NCBI RefSeq assembly: GCF_030463535.1
Contig: NC_132893.1
Span: forward strand, 29,700,782-29,764,781
Direction of reading: 5' to 3'
Length of the DNA stretch: 64,000 bases
Source: Salminus brasiliensis
Lineage: Eukaryota > Chordata > Actinopteri > Characiformes > Bryconidae
The notes under the pieces were generated by a model, which worked only from the letters and a program-made list of their open reading frames with translations, was not told the origin of the DNA and made no database searches. Of the stretch, positions 1-10,693 are shown in pieces (positions within the stretch are counted from its first letter, which is position 1; the number at the start of each line of letters is the position of its first letter). The translations under genes and the position numbers were made by a program.

Positions 1-648
1 ATATATAAGTCAACAATACAATAGACAAGGCAATAATAGCTCATAGCTATAGGTTTTGGTTAAGGCCACTTAGAACTGTATAACCTACCAAAATACATGT
101 TAGACCACTAAAGCAAAGACATTAATTAAATTAGCAAAGGCACCAGCTATGTTATGGATTTTTGTTTACTATGTTTATGTAAGTTATTAAAAGGGGCATT
201 GATAATACAAGCTTGTAAAAATGATCACTGTGATGTAGCCAGTATAACAGCAAACTTTTCTTTAAAAAGCCTGTGTTAGCTACAAAGACAAATCACAGTT
301 TCACATGTAGTTTAATGCCACAGTGGAAATACTTCATGCATGCATGTGACAGTAATATTACTAATAAACTACTGATAATACAAACACTAATAATAATAAA
401 AAAGAATATTACTACTAACATTATTAGCTAGTAACTAGTAATATTATTAAACAAGCGGGGGAAATTCTATATGTGCCCCAGTACAAGAAGTAGTAGTAGT
501 AAAAACACCCCTGGCTTATACACTAGGCTATAAATCATTTATATATATTAAATATGGGCCTATGAGAGTGAATTTGTCCATGCAGTCAGAAATATCCTGT
601 CATTAGAACAAAAAAAAATACATGCATAAGTACTCACAAATATATTAC

Positions 649-800
649 GTCTTATGCAAAAGTTTGGGCACCCCTGGTCAAAGAAGTGAAAATAAATAAA
701 TCACATTTTTTATTCATTTACTGAATAATGAATTACTTTTCTAAATAAGTACAGCTAAATCTCATTAACTCCTAAATTAATTGTATATTTTTTAGCTTAA
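649..800. mobile_element. Inverted-repeat (Tc1-like) element end
   Basis: The stretch begins with a motif reading GCAAAAGTTTGGGCACCCCTGG, given here only as a landmark near 655-678, followed by AT-rich sequence. This is the terminal sequence of a common non-autonomous DNA element of fishes. The other end was not identified, so this is a partial copy lying about 150 bases before the SCPP exon. The rest of 1-943 is AT-rich and shows no exon with a signal peptide on either strand. Confidence 0.45.
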
Positions 801-943
801 TTTCTATCTGAAGCATCTGCCTGTTGCCTTCTGTTAATGTACCGTATTTTGCGTTCATGTATCAATGAGCATTTCTTTACTGCCCATGATAACTGACCAT
901 ATGAGAGATCTCTTTGTTTTCCACTCTGCTGATTCTTCCACAG

Positions 944-1201
944 AGTTTAAGATTCCTTCGGCGGCCGCAGGCTCAGCAAGACACCAGTGGCCTTGGATCG
1001 TACTTCTACCCGTCCCCCCGACTGGAGTATTACAACTTCCTTGACTTTACCTCTCTCGGCATTATGCCTAGCAACAATCCACCCCTCAACCCATTTTATA
1101 GGCCTTACAACCCTTCAAGATCTCAGGTATACACGCATTATCCCTTTTTCAGTGGTGGCCAAGTCACTCCTTTGATCATCAACCTGAAGAACCTGGCTTG
1201 A
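944..1201 (+). CDS. Last coding exon of a probable P/Q-type SCPP (partial gene)
   Basis: A pyrimidine-rich acceptor ends in CAG at 941-943, and an open frame then runs in phase 0 to TGA at 1199-1201, giving 85 residues. The product is rich in Tyr, Phe, Pro, Asn and Leu, with short motifs such as SYFYPSPRLEYYNF and NPFYRPYNPSRSQ, and has no cysteine. That composition, the phase-0 entry and the position beside an acidic SCPP and spp1 fit the enamel/enameloid-type (P/Q-rich) SCPP proteins, which are secreted matrix proteins with little conserved sequence. The signal-peptide exon is not in the window and would lie to the left of base 1. A GTATAC inside the exon (after SRSQ) could act as a donor, but the next acceptor is only about 26 bases away, so read-through to the stop is preferred. 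The family assignment is inference. The other open frame here (987-1175) has no such features. Confidence 0.45.
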   Translation, partial: SLRFLRRPQAQQDTSGLGSYFYPSPRLEYYNFLDFTSLGIMPSNNPPLNPFYRPYNPSRSQVYTHYPFFSGGQVTPLIINLKNLA

Positions 1202-2321
1202 TGCTGTCATACAACCTGTGTGACTGCAAATGTATTGGATAATGATATGCAGTGTGACATTGAATTACAATGGCATTGTGGGTTTATTGTTATTAATCAG
1301 AGCTGTATAGTAACTGGGTCAGTTTACTCAGTTCCGTGTGTTTAAGTAACAATTTAGAGTCATTTGTTCTTCTCTAAATATTCAGAATACTTTTACTTCT
1401 ACTGAAGCATATTAGTGGGCTATGTGGGTTTCAGGTAGGGTCCAGGTGGGCATGAGCTCTGAGTTGTTTTGTACCCCACTGTTACAGCCTACCCTCATAT
1501 GGGTCCCATCTAGGTCCTATTTACAGTACAACCCAGATGAGGCCCATGTTTAACCCCTCCTGGTCCCATCATTGACCCACTGACAAAACTAACTAACCAT
1601 ATTGGCACCACATGGACATGTTATCTGGGTTTTACTTGCATTTTACTATCCTTGTACTGGACCACTGGACCAACTTCTGTGTTTAGGGATGCACTGTATG
1701 TTGTGGGAAGACTACTCCTTTTAAAAGCCTGTGTTATCTAGCAAGACAAAATCGGTTTTATATTAGTTTTGTGACTTTATCATTCACACATGTTCAAATG
1801 TAGTTTTATGTAATGTCAAGTACATGTCACTTTATAGTACTAATGCTAATACTAATTACTAATATAATACTTCTAATAATCATTATAATTATAATTTGAT
1901 GAATCAGTAGAAAAGCAGATTTTTGTGTTACTTTTAAAGTTGTATGCTTGAATCCCACAGGTGAGAGTGAGAGTACCAAATGAGTTTGAATGAGAGTAAT
2001 ACAGTCACTATTTCCTAGCTTCTATAAGTCAGATGCAGTGCAGGTAATGTCAGGTTTTATCTGTATGTAAAAAAAAAAAAAACTCTCAACTGTTCTTTGC
2101 ATTAAAGTTAGCAGAGATGATGATGTAAATGCCTATTTCATTTATCTTGCATTGATGCTGGTTGTTTTTTAAATTTACCCTATAAAAAATATTATAATAT
2201 AATAAAAAGTTCTCAGAGAAAAGGTCTGTTTCAAACCACTGACATAAAACCCAATAAAACCCATTTTGCTATGCAGGACACTGACAGAGGCACTGAATTT
2301 CCTTGTAAATTCATAATTTAA

Positions 2322-2323
<2 letters not shown>

Positions 2324-2388
<65 letters not shown>
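2324..2388. repeat. (TA)n microsatellite
   Basis: About 32 uninterrupted TA units. The frame through it, a Tyr-Ile repeat, is an artefact. Confidence 0.97.
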
Positions 2389-2397
<9 letters not shown>

Positions 2398-4439
2398 ATA
2401 ATTCACCATCAAAGTTATGCCTCATAGCCTCAAAATCTACAAGACACTGGTTGGGCACAAGAAGCCACAGCATTTATAGGCAAGTACAAAACGCTGTGTT
2501 GCCACACTTGGTCTCCAATAAGAATTTAGTGCATCTTGATAGTTTTGAGGTGAGTTTGAAAATATATCTTTTTAAATCTGAGCTTTAAAATCTGTGAAAA
2601 AATAGTGCTGGGGTTTTGATTTGACAGCCATGATATAAATAATTACGCAGGGCAACTTGGGACCTTGGACAGGGAGGAACCGAAAAGTGTGGTGAGCAGT
2701 GACGACAGTGGAATTTTCCTGCTAATTATTTAGGAGCTGACTCCTGGGACGGGTCTGCTCTGGCACAGATGAGAGCATTAGTATGGAAACGTCAGCCATG
2801 TGATCACTGTAATGTTGTGATTCACTTTCCCCTTTGCTTCGGGAGTTGAATATACTAGTGACGTCAAACAGCATTCAGAAAAATAGCGGCAAAATGCAGA
2901 GCAAATTTACACAATGTTGGTAAAAATCTGTTCGACCTAATAACCTGTAGCACACTTTGTTTGGAGTCACTATATATACAGTGGAGGGATCTTCTCCAGA
3001 CTAGTGGGGCAGCAGTAAGTAGCTTTTTATGTTGGACAGATTTTAGGGACAGTGGGGGACAGGACATGGGCACAGCATGTTGTTACTATCGGTACAGACC
3101 CATGTTTGCCAAAATAGTAGAAAAAACATCAAAGGAAGTCAAAGTAAGAAGATATTCCAATTCATTTTGGAGCATTCAAATTTCCAATGCTAAGGGCCTG
3201 TACTTAGAACCATCATTGGATTTAAAGAGTCTGATGGGCTAAAAAATGAAGACTTAATTGGATTGGGAACCCCTTGAATAGGCACAGAGAATCTGTTGCA
3301 CTAGGGATCGAGACAATATACAGTCAATGTACAATATACAGTCACCTTCCAGTTGTCCAGGGTATAGGGGTACTGTTTAATGCCTCTACTTTGCAGTTAT
3401 AGACCCCTGTGCGGTACATGGTGATTTAAAAATAAGCAATTTGGGAAACCGACTTTTTAAAACACACTGGAAAATGGTTAAAAATAATAAAATATTATTG
3501 TTTGAAGTTAAACTTTTGTACTTTGATGAAATCGTGTTTGTGCTCTACAGCTTCACTTTGATTCTGGCCTCGTGCAGTGCAGCTTGTCCAACGTGACATC
3601 AGAGGCAAAAGACTACATTTGTTGGTGGAGAACAGACAGTTTAATTCCCAACTCCATAAAGCACCACACACCCCCACACACAACATTTCTATGTAGAATA
3701 AAGACTCCCAAAAAAGTCCACATCACTCCTTCCTTTACAGTGGTCTTGATTCCAATTCTTCAGCGTTACAGTATTTATACGCAATAGTTGACCAACTTAA
3801 GTCATGTCCTAACCTTTAGCTCACAGTCACTGAGTCACTCACCTTGAAACTGTTGATTATTTTTCAGTAGTGATCATATAATTAAATACGTCACCATTAA
3901 CTGTGAGTCTCAGAGTGTGGGAGAGAATGGTGGTTGTGCTTGTGGTTGTGGTCAACTTTATTTCCTGGCACCTTATTAACTTATTCCTTATGAAATCAAC
4001 TCAAACACAGAAAAAAAGGTTCAGGCTCTACATTTGTCTTTGTTTAGGTTAAAGAATACAAAAAAATACAATGTTAACAAATTTCTTAATGTAAATAATA
4101 AGGATTAGTATATATTTTTGCACTTAGAGAGTGTAAAATTGTTTAGTTGACATTCAGTTACAATAAACCCTTTTTTTGTCATTTTAGCATTTATTACACA
4201 TTTCAAATTGTGATTAGCTCCTGGGTACTGCAACTATGCAACTGTCTGATCATCAGTAGATCCTGTATTAAAAAACAAATACACTGCCTGACTGTAGGGG
4301 GAGCTCAGAAACAAGAAAGGGCAATGCTTGCATAATGCTGCATTAACTACAGTTGAAGCGATGTCTCACTTATATATCCCCTTTCTAATACCCAATAAAC
4401 TCAGCCATCACACACCAGCAGGTAGTTGTGCACAGTGTC

Positions 4440-4700
4440 CTCTTGTTTACCTGGAGGTCTGCATCAAGCATTAGGGGGGTTCACAAAGGACAGAGTGCCA
4501 ATTATCTGGGCATACCAACATGCATTCACACACCAATGTAACCTGTTAGTAATCAATTCACCTGATCTCCATGTTTCTAACAGTTTTTTAACCCATGCAG
4601 ACACAGAAAGGACATGGAAACTCCACCCAAATATGGGGCTTAAAACCAAGACCCCAGCGCTGAAAGGAAAACGTGCTAGCCGCCAAGACACCATGCCACC
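4440..4700 (-). mobile_element. SINE-like interspersed repeat
   Basis: The stretch reads like the reverse complement of a common fish retroposon. It has a body with CACACACCAATGTAACC and AGGACATGGAAACTCCACCC, and an end where GCTTAAAACCAAGACCCCAGC sits in the place of an inverted tRNA B box, followed by a CCATGCCACC edge. The B box is decayed, so this is an old copy. No coding capacity is expected, and the open frames on both strands are incidental. Confidence 0.5.
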
Positions 4701-4838
4701 CACATTGTTGACCTAACTAAGACGCAGTACTGAATGTGTGGGTCAGAAAAACTTACACTCACAAATGTGCAGCAGATTGCCTTTAAATGCAAGTGAACAA
4801 TCTTATGATTTTCTTAAATTTCTGGCTAAAGAGACTGA

Positions 4839-4847
4839 AAGAGAGAC

Positions 4848-4906
<59 letters not shown>
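4839..4906. repeat. (GA)n microsatellite
   Basis: GAGACAGAGA units pass into a pure GA run ending at 4906. Confidence 0.95.
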
Positions 4907-4908
<2 letters not shown>

Positions 4909-5598
4909 TGCTAGGGTGCCAATAACCACAAGATCTACTTTCAAGCTATTGCCATAATATTTACAGGAGCGTATTCTGTATATTCAGCTGCATGCCGAGA
5001 TGCCACAAAGTGTAGAAGTTTCCCAGATTGCTACACAGTTTTACACTTCAGCTGTTTTACAGTTATTGTTTTAAAAAGATCCAAACCTTTTGTTTGGATT
5101 TCAGCTCCTTTTCTCTTAGACAATGTTTGTCTTGTTCAAAACAATGCATGAGCACAACAGCCCTGGGTGATTTACACCCTTGTTTCGGTTGCCACACACT
5201 AATTATAGAGATTTAGCCAGGGGCACTGAGGAGACTGAAAAGAAAGCGGATGTTGCTCAAAGCTGAGCACTTACTCAGTTTCACACATTCATCCGTCTGG
5301 GCAGATTCTCGTCTGACCCAGCCCTCCACTTACTCACAGTTCTTCAGTATATTAACTGCAGTGGTGATGATGTGAACTGTACACAGTGATACTGGAGTAA
5401 GTGGACAGAGCACTGAGGAAAGGTAATCCCTTCTAATGCTATCTAATTCCAAACCATAATATGTGGTGATAATGTAATAATGATACTGCATTAGTGATAA
5501 TGTATCTGGTGTATAGCTCTGTTTATGTTGGTATAGTGTAAACTGTAGGATTGTTGACTTAATAAGCTTCTGTACAGGCAACTCTCTGAACGAGGAAG

Positions 5599-7368
5599 AT
5601 GTGGACATTGCGGACTGCGCTGCTCATGCTATGCATTGCATCAGTTCTCTCCAAACCGGTAAGTTCTAGTTATAAATTAGCTATTTACCTGGCTCTGCTG
5701 TTGTTTTGTTTTTCGTCCAAGCTTGAGGTTCAGGGAAGTAAAATGTGTGACTTTAGTCTTTCAGCTGATGCTCTATAACTATTAAAGTCACTCGAACATT
5801 AGGGGGTTAATGACAGGCCTGCTCCTCACTCATATAACTTAATTACTCAATCAGTGTAATGGTTTCAGTCAGAGACTTTATAAATGAGGCGACCAGCCAT
5901 TGGCTTTAATCCATCCTTCTATCAGTGTGGGAGGGAATAGGGGCGGGGCTACAACAAGATAATGTAGCAAATTTACCTTTAAAATAGCCGATTCAGAGTC
6001 ATGTTGATGCTCCACTGACTGTAATCGGGAGAATGGAGTCTCTGCCATTCCTACTCCGGGCCTGAACACTCCTACTGCACTGTGAAACTGGGGTGGAGCT
6101 GCATGAGACCCTTCGTCAGAACTGTGTCGAGTAAATCCTGTAAAGCGTCTTCCACTATTGCTTCTTTCACTTCAGTTGCAGCTTTTTTATCCATTAGCCT
6201 GTCAACAAATGCATGTATACAGCTGTCCATGTGAGGGGGAGCGCAAAGCCCAATTTGTATTTACAGCAGTGGTGTACAAGTGTGGGGACTGTAAGAGCAA
6301 AAAAACAAAAAATGCAGTTTTTTTCTTTTTTTCTTTTCTTTTTTTTTGATGTTACTTATGAATGACAACAGCTACTGGAGCTTATTTTGTTATTGGCTGG
6401 TGTGAAGGACATTGAAAATTGTATTTGAGAGCTTCGGTTTATTTGGCCACATCAGTCTGTGTATTATCTGTACAGAAAAGACATCTTTAGCCCATAAAAC
6501 CTTGTTTTCCAACCTTGCAGCCCTGCTTCTGGAGATCTGCTGTCATGCAGACTTTTAGCAAGCCTTAAGAAGTGCCTGATTATTAATGAGGTGTTACATT
6601 TGTGTTGGGGGTTGGTTGGTTACCACTGACATAAAATATAAAAAATTGAAACATGACCATAAAAATTTAAATCTGAAAAAGCCTAGCTGTTACTGGATGA
6701 AAATTATCCACATATTATTTTTTTGATAAGAATTAGGGCACTTATATGGGAGTTGTGGGCCAATGTAAGTATCCAATATTTTCTGCAGATACCAATACAT
6801 AAACTAATCATACAAAGTAGAAATGAGAGCACTATCCACTTGGAGTAGCCCTATGGAGAAATGACACAGCGTGTTATAAGGTTACAAATAACCAGTAATA
6901 TTAATAAAATGCAGATATTTTAGGGTGGTAGTCAAGCGTTACCAATATTTTGCTAATCTGGAGATCAATAAAAATATGATAAGATATGAAAACATTGGTC
7001 TGATTTTTTGTAAAGCAAGTATCTATATATGAATCTAATATCATCATGCATTTATTCATGCTCATTTCAAATCTCTTTCACAGTTTAATTCAAGAAACCT
7101 TCAAACGTCTGACTCCATGGAATCGAATGAATCGAGTGAGGTGTCAGCGGAGGATGGCTCACACTCATCTGAGTCAGCTGAGGATTCCAAATCTAGTGAA
7201 TCCTCTGGATCTGCATCCAGCTCTTCCCAAACGAGTGATTCTTCATCGTCTGAGGAGGACGTTCTCACCACACCTAGGCCAAGCACCACAGAATCGGTCA
7301 CCACGCCTGAAAATATCACCTGCTTCACTGTCACACTTAAGACAACTGAATCCAGAGGGGATAACTGA
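5599..7368 (+). CDS. Small acidic serine-rich SCPP with C-terminal RGD
   Basis: There are two coding exons, 5599-5658 and 7084-7368, joined by a 1.4-kb phase-0 intron (donor CCG/GTAAGT, acceptor TTTCACAG). Exon 2 starts at an acceptor at 5576-5577 with 21 bases of 5'UTR, encodes a 20-residue secretory signal (MWTLRTALLMLCIASVLSKP) and ends two codons after the likely cleavage site. This architecture is diagnostic of SCPP genes. The 94-residue second part is full of Ser, Glu and Asp with many S-x-E sites, the known target of the secretory kinase FAM20C; it has an N-glycosylation site (NIT) and ends SRGDN-stop, with RGD at residues 111-113. Total length is about 114 residues. A secreted, phosphorylated mineral-binding matrix protein is inferred. 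It might be an scpp1-type gene, but the symbol is withheld because the short length and exact orthology cannot be checked. Additional small exons inside the intron cannot be excluded. Confidence 0.72.
6218..6300 (+). repeat. Dispersed repeat copy (GGGGGAGCGCAAAG core) in the SCPP intron
   Basis: The motif GCTGTCCATGTGAGGGGGAG followed by ATTTGTATTTACAGCAG recurs at about 49525-49665, and the CTGTAGGGGGAGCTCAG part recurs at about 4262-4345. These are decayed copies of one interspersed family. This copy lies inside the single intron of the acidic SCPP gene. Confidence 0.5.
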
Positions 7369-7540
7369 AGCATTGCTCTGTTTTTTGGGCTGTTCCTGAA
7401 AGGTTAAGAAGGGCACATGAATGTTTAGATTGGCTTCAGAAATGCCAAGTTTATTTGCACCGTACTTTACGAATGTACTTTTCCCTGCACTATTTATTTA
7501 ACCCTGTTTTTCTTTGGCTGAATCTGTTTCATCTCTTGCA

Positions 7541-7546
7541 AATAAA
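7541..7546 (+). terminator. Polyadenylation signal of the acidic SCPP gene
   Basis: An AATAAA hexamer lies 173 bases after the stop codon. It implies a 3'UTR of roughly 190-200 bases with cleavage near 7560. Confidence 0.6.
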
Positions 7547-8586
7547 TGATCTGCATTTTGAGAAGGAAACACTGTTTTTTCATTTTATACCAAAGGTTAA
7601 GTATTGTGGCTGTCACGCAAACAACTTGCATCTCCTTATTTTCCATTTTTCACCTATGCACATAATGTAATCTGGCAGCTGAAGGCTCTATTTTTTTTTC
7701 CTTTTCCCAATTGCCATTTTGGAGATACAAGATTTTTTCAATGGTATGTAGGCAACTGGATACTGCACTCCATGCAGGTTGCACAGAGAGAATACACATT
7801 ACCAAAGGCAGGGAAACTCAAACAAGAATAACCGCAGAACCTAGATGACTCTAGTCTTTGTTCCTGAGCTGAAGAGAGCTGTGTCCGAAACTGTGCACCG
7901 TTCACTTTATAGAGCACTACTTTTGGGCTCTTTTGTAGTTGTGCCAAATTTTCAGTGCACTATGACGATCCCACAATGCACACAGCTCACATACATAACG
8001 ACATGTCCAAAATCGCTCACTAGCTATCAAATTCTGTTCCCTATAAAAGTGCCCTGCATAGTGGTCTGGATTGTCACATGTAGGGGATAGTGGACAGGCG
8101 AGACCTTTGATCACTTTCAGGTGATTGACAGAGCTTAGAGGTACTTGGCATGCCCCTGGATACTCCATACATCATCAAACTGCTCTGTGCAGTATTTGAC
8201 AGGGCCAGCAGAGGGAGCCAGCGTGCCAGACAGGGTCCGAAGAGGGAGCAGACGTGCCATGAAACTTGTAATAAAAAATGAACAGGGTTGGAAAATTATT
8301 AAAATGATGAAAGTGTAGTAAGAAATGCTATGTACTGACTTCAATTTGTGTTGGGTGAGATAAGGCAAGACAAGAAAAAGCTTGCAAAATAGGCCTTTAA
8401 TGATGAAGCAATGATCAAGTGGCACCTGAATAGTCAAACGCTTTCCTGTCTTTCCATGTCTGGTAGCCATGCAGATCCACAAGTCCTCCTTAACTCTGAC
8501 AATACAACTAGTTATATCATCCCCTAGAGAGTAATCAAGTAAAATGAAGAGAAGCAAATTGGTTTAAGGTTTCTGTAAAGGTTACA

Positions 8587-8600
8587 GCGCCCTCTAGTGC
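8587..8600 (-). promoter_or_regulatory. CTCF-like motif
   Basis: On the minus strand the sequence is GCACTAGAGGGCGC, which fits the CTCF core CCASYAGRKGGCRS at 13 of 14 positions. A weaker site, CCAGCAGAGGGAGC at 8205-8218 on the plus strand, also fits 13 of 14. Both lie between the 3' ends of the acidic SCPP gene and spp1. Binding is an inference from the motif alone. Confidence 0.4.
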
Positions 8601-9399
8601 CAGCAGGCTGGACTAAGTTCCACTTGGAGGGGAACCCTGTAGGGGAAAATCTGTTTGTAAAGCTACAGCAGGCTTGAGATTTTTTAAAACATCATGTCAT
8701 ATTATACTATTAGATCTATTCTAGTAAACTGAAAGCCAGGTCTGAGTGTTGCAGCAGTTTTACACAGTGTTCTGGTAGCTGGATTTTTAAAAAACTGGTT
8801 GTCTGTCCTCACCATATTGTAATTAAAGACATAGCAGTGCTCCTCTGGGATTCCGGCTGAAATAAGCCTCTGTCTGCTCTTCTTCAAGACATAATGGGCT
8901 AAGGATCGGTCTATACAAATAAGATTTGCTGACTTTGAAAAATGTCTGCAGTGCAGACTTGTAATTTAAAACAAAATTCCAATTTGAGGCTGAAGCTAAG
9001 TGTGAGGTTGGTCTCAGACTATGGGAGCATTGCAGGCATGCAGTCAATCTTTGTATCTCCTGTACAGTGTTCACTGTTTCCCATTACATCTGGTTTCAAC
9101 CAGGAGTTTGAAACATGATTAAAAGATACAAAGAAAATGGGACCTCTAATAACCGTGCAAGAACTGGTTGGGCCTTCATAACTATCCACATAATATAAAC
9201 AGCACTTTTCACAGCTTTCATCTTTGAGATGAAAAGGAAGAAAAAATCAAGCTCCACGGTTGTTTTTGTCTAACGTTTGTTTATTGTGACAACCTTACAC
9301 TGTGGGTCTGAATGGATGTGGAGCTGATTGAGAAGATGCTCTTACAGAGAAAACCAAACAGACTTCACAGGAGAATATTTTATCAAATTAAAGATGCTG

Positions 9400-9575
9400 C
9401 TAGATGTTCTCAGAACAATAGATCCCAGAGTCCAGACCTCAACATTATTGAATGTGTTTGAGAAATTTGGAGGTGTGGAAACACCTGCAGATTTCTGCAG
9501 AAACACTAAAAGTGAGTTTTCTGAAAACAACAGAAGCTGTATGCAGAAAAGTACATCACTAAACACTAAAAACAT
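9400..9575 (+). mobile_element. Tc1-like transposase relic
   Basis: In one frame the stretch around 9425-9460 reads SPDLNIIECV, the hallmark C-terminal block of Tc1/mariner DD34E transposases. The frame is broken on both sides and no terminal repeats were identified. It is a dead fragment. Confidence 0.5.
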
Positions 9576-10396
9576 CTAATATTGGATTTAGCGGATGAGG
9601 CATTTGTGTAATTCTCTGTTTAAGATACCCTAAAATGTAAACTTGTATATCTTGGCATATTTGAATGATGAAAGTTCGGTATATGAAAGTGACAAACCAT
9701 GAACCTTAAACACTGTTGTTCCTCCTTCAAAAGAAAGCCCAGCATAACCAAAGCAGAGCTGGATAATAACCTTCAAAATGTCCATAAACTAGGCCTGGGA
9801 ATATGGTTTTATATGCGAACCAGGCCTCAAGACCGCAGCTTTTTCTGTACCAGTGTCCACAGAAGGGCAAAGCCAGCGGGCAAACAGTGATCTATGGTAA
9901 GCTAAAAGCTAACGCTATGAGACTGGCTTTTACCATTCCTTCACTCTATCCTCCGCATCCTCAAAAACAAACTACCTCAGCTACCTACTGCACCAAACTG
10001 GAGCTAATCCCACATCAGAAGTGAAAGCACTGGCTTTTTTTTACAAGTAAGATTTGAGAAAGCCACATTTGTGGAAGCGAGTGGGGGCAAGGCTAAAAAC
10101 TAACCCACTTACAATCTCTTCAGCTTGCTAACAGCACATCTCGCTGAGAGGACAAGTGTCCATTTGCCTTTTCATTCTGAGGGGTAATATAACAGGGTTG
10201 TAATCTCTTAATATTTTTTGCCCCAACAAAGACACATATTTTATATTTATCAAATAACAACCCAAAATACTGAATAACTGCATGATTTGGCTCAGTACTG
10301 CTTTTGCACAGTACTGCTATTCTGAAGTTTTGCATAAAAAGAGTAATGAACAACACAACAATGGAAGTCCTTGTTGGGTTTTTATGAAAAAAAGAA

Positions 10397-10402
10397 TTTA
10401 TT
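10397..10402 (-). terminator. spp1: Polyadenylation signal of spp1
   Basis: On the minus strand this is AATAAA, 292 bases after the spp1 stop codon at 10694-10696. Cleavage is expected near 10375-10385. Confidence 0.6.
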
Positions 10403-10693
10403 CATAAAGGATAAATCACGATACATGGCAGAATAAAATACTTTACATAAACATATTGTAAATAAATGTGCAAAATGTTTTGTTGAGATGAAACTGCTTC
10501 TTAACAGGTAGCATCATGCAGCCACAGCCCGGGACCAGGCTTGTCTGAAGTGTATCATTGTGATCTGCTACTTATATTTACTCTCTCTCTCTTGTGGAGA
10601 CAGTGAAGTGAGTCACTTATTAGCACCACCCTGGATAAGGTTGCATTCTTCACTGGGAACAGCAGTTTTGGGGTCTTGTGCTTGCTGGGACGT

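Larger units (their letters stand above)
1202..5577. other. Intergenic stretch between the two SCPP genes
   Basis: No coding exon could be supported. The stretch contains a TA microsatellite (2324-2388), a dispersed repeat with a CTGTAGGGGGAGC core (about 4262-4345), a SINE-like repeat (about 4440-4700) and a GA microsatellite (4839-4906). The non-coding first exon and promoter of the acidic SCPP gene should lie in the last few hundred bases, but no TATA box or donor there was convincing. The open frame at 2961-3242 has no recognised domain or splice context. Confidence 0.5.
7570..10370. other. Region between the convergent SCPP and spp1 genes
   Basis: No exon is seen. The stretch contains an inverted-repeat element fragment near 7700-7760 (family M, see 56845-57092), a decayed element near 7860-8060 beginning GTGTCCGAAACTGTGC, two CTCF-like sites (8205-8218 and 8587-8600) and a Tc1-like transposase relic (9400-9575). 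The open frames at 8135-8557 and elsewhere have no domain, splice context or composition that suggests a gene. Confidence 0.5.

Noticed and set aside
2322..2588. Open frame beginning with a Tyr-Ile repeat
   Set aside because: It is a translation of the TA microsatellite with no splice or domain support.
7046..7399. 117-codon plus frame and 90-codon minus frame over the acidic SCPP exon
   Set aside because: They are alternative frames of the 7084-7368 exon. Only the Ser/Glu frame links in phase to the signal-peptide exon.
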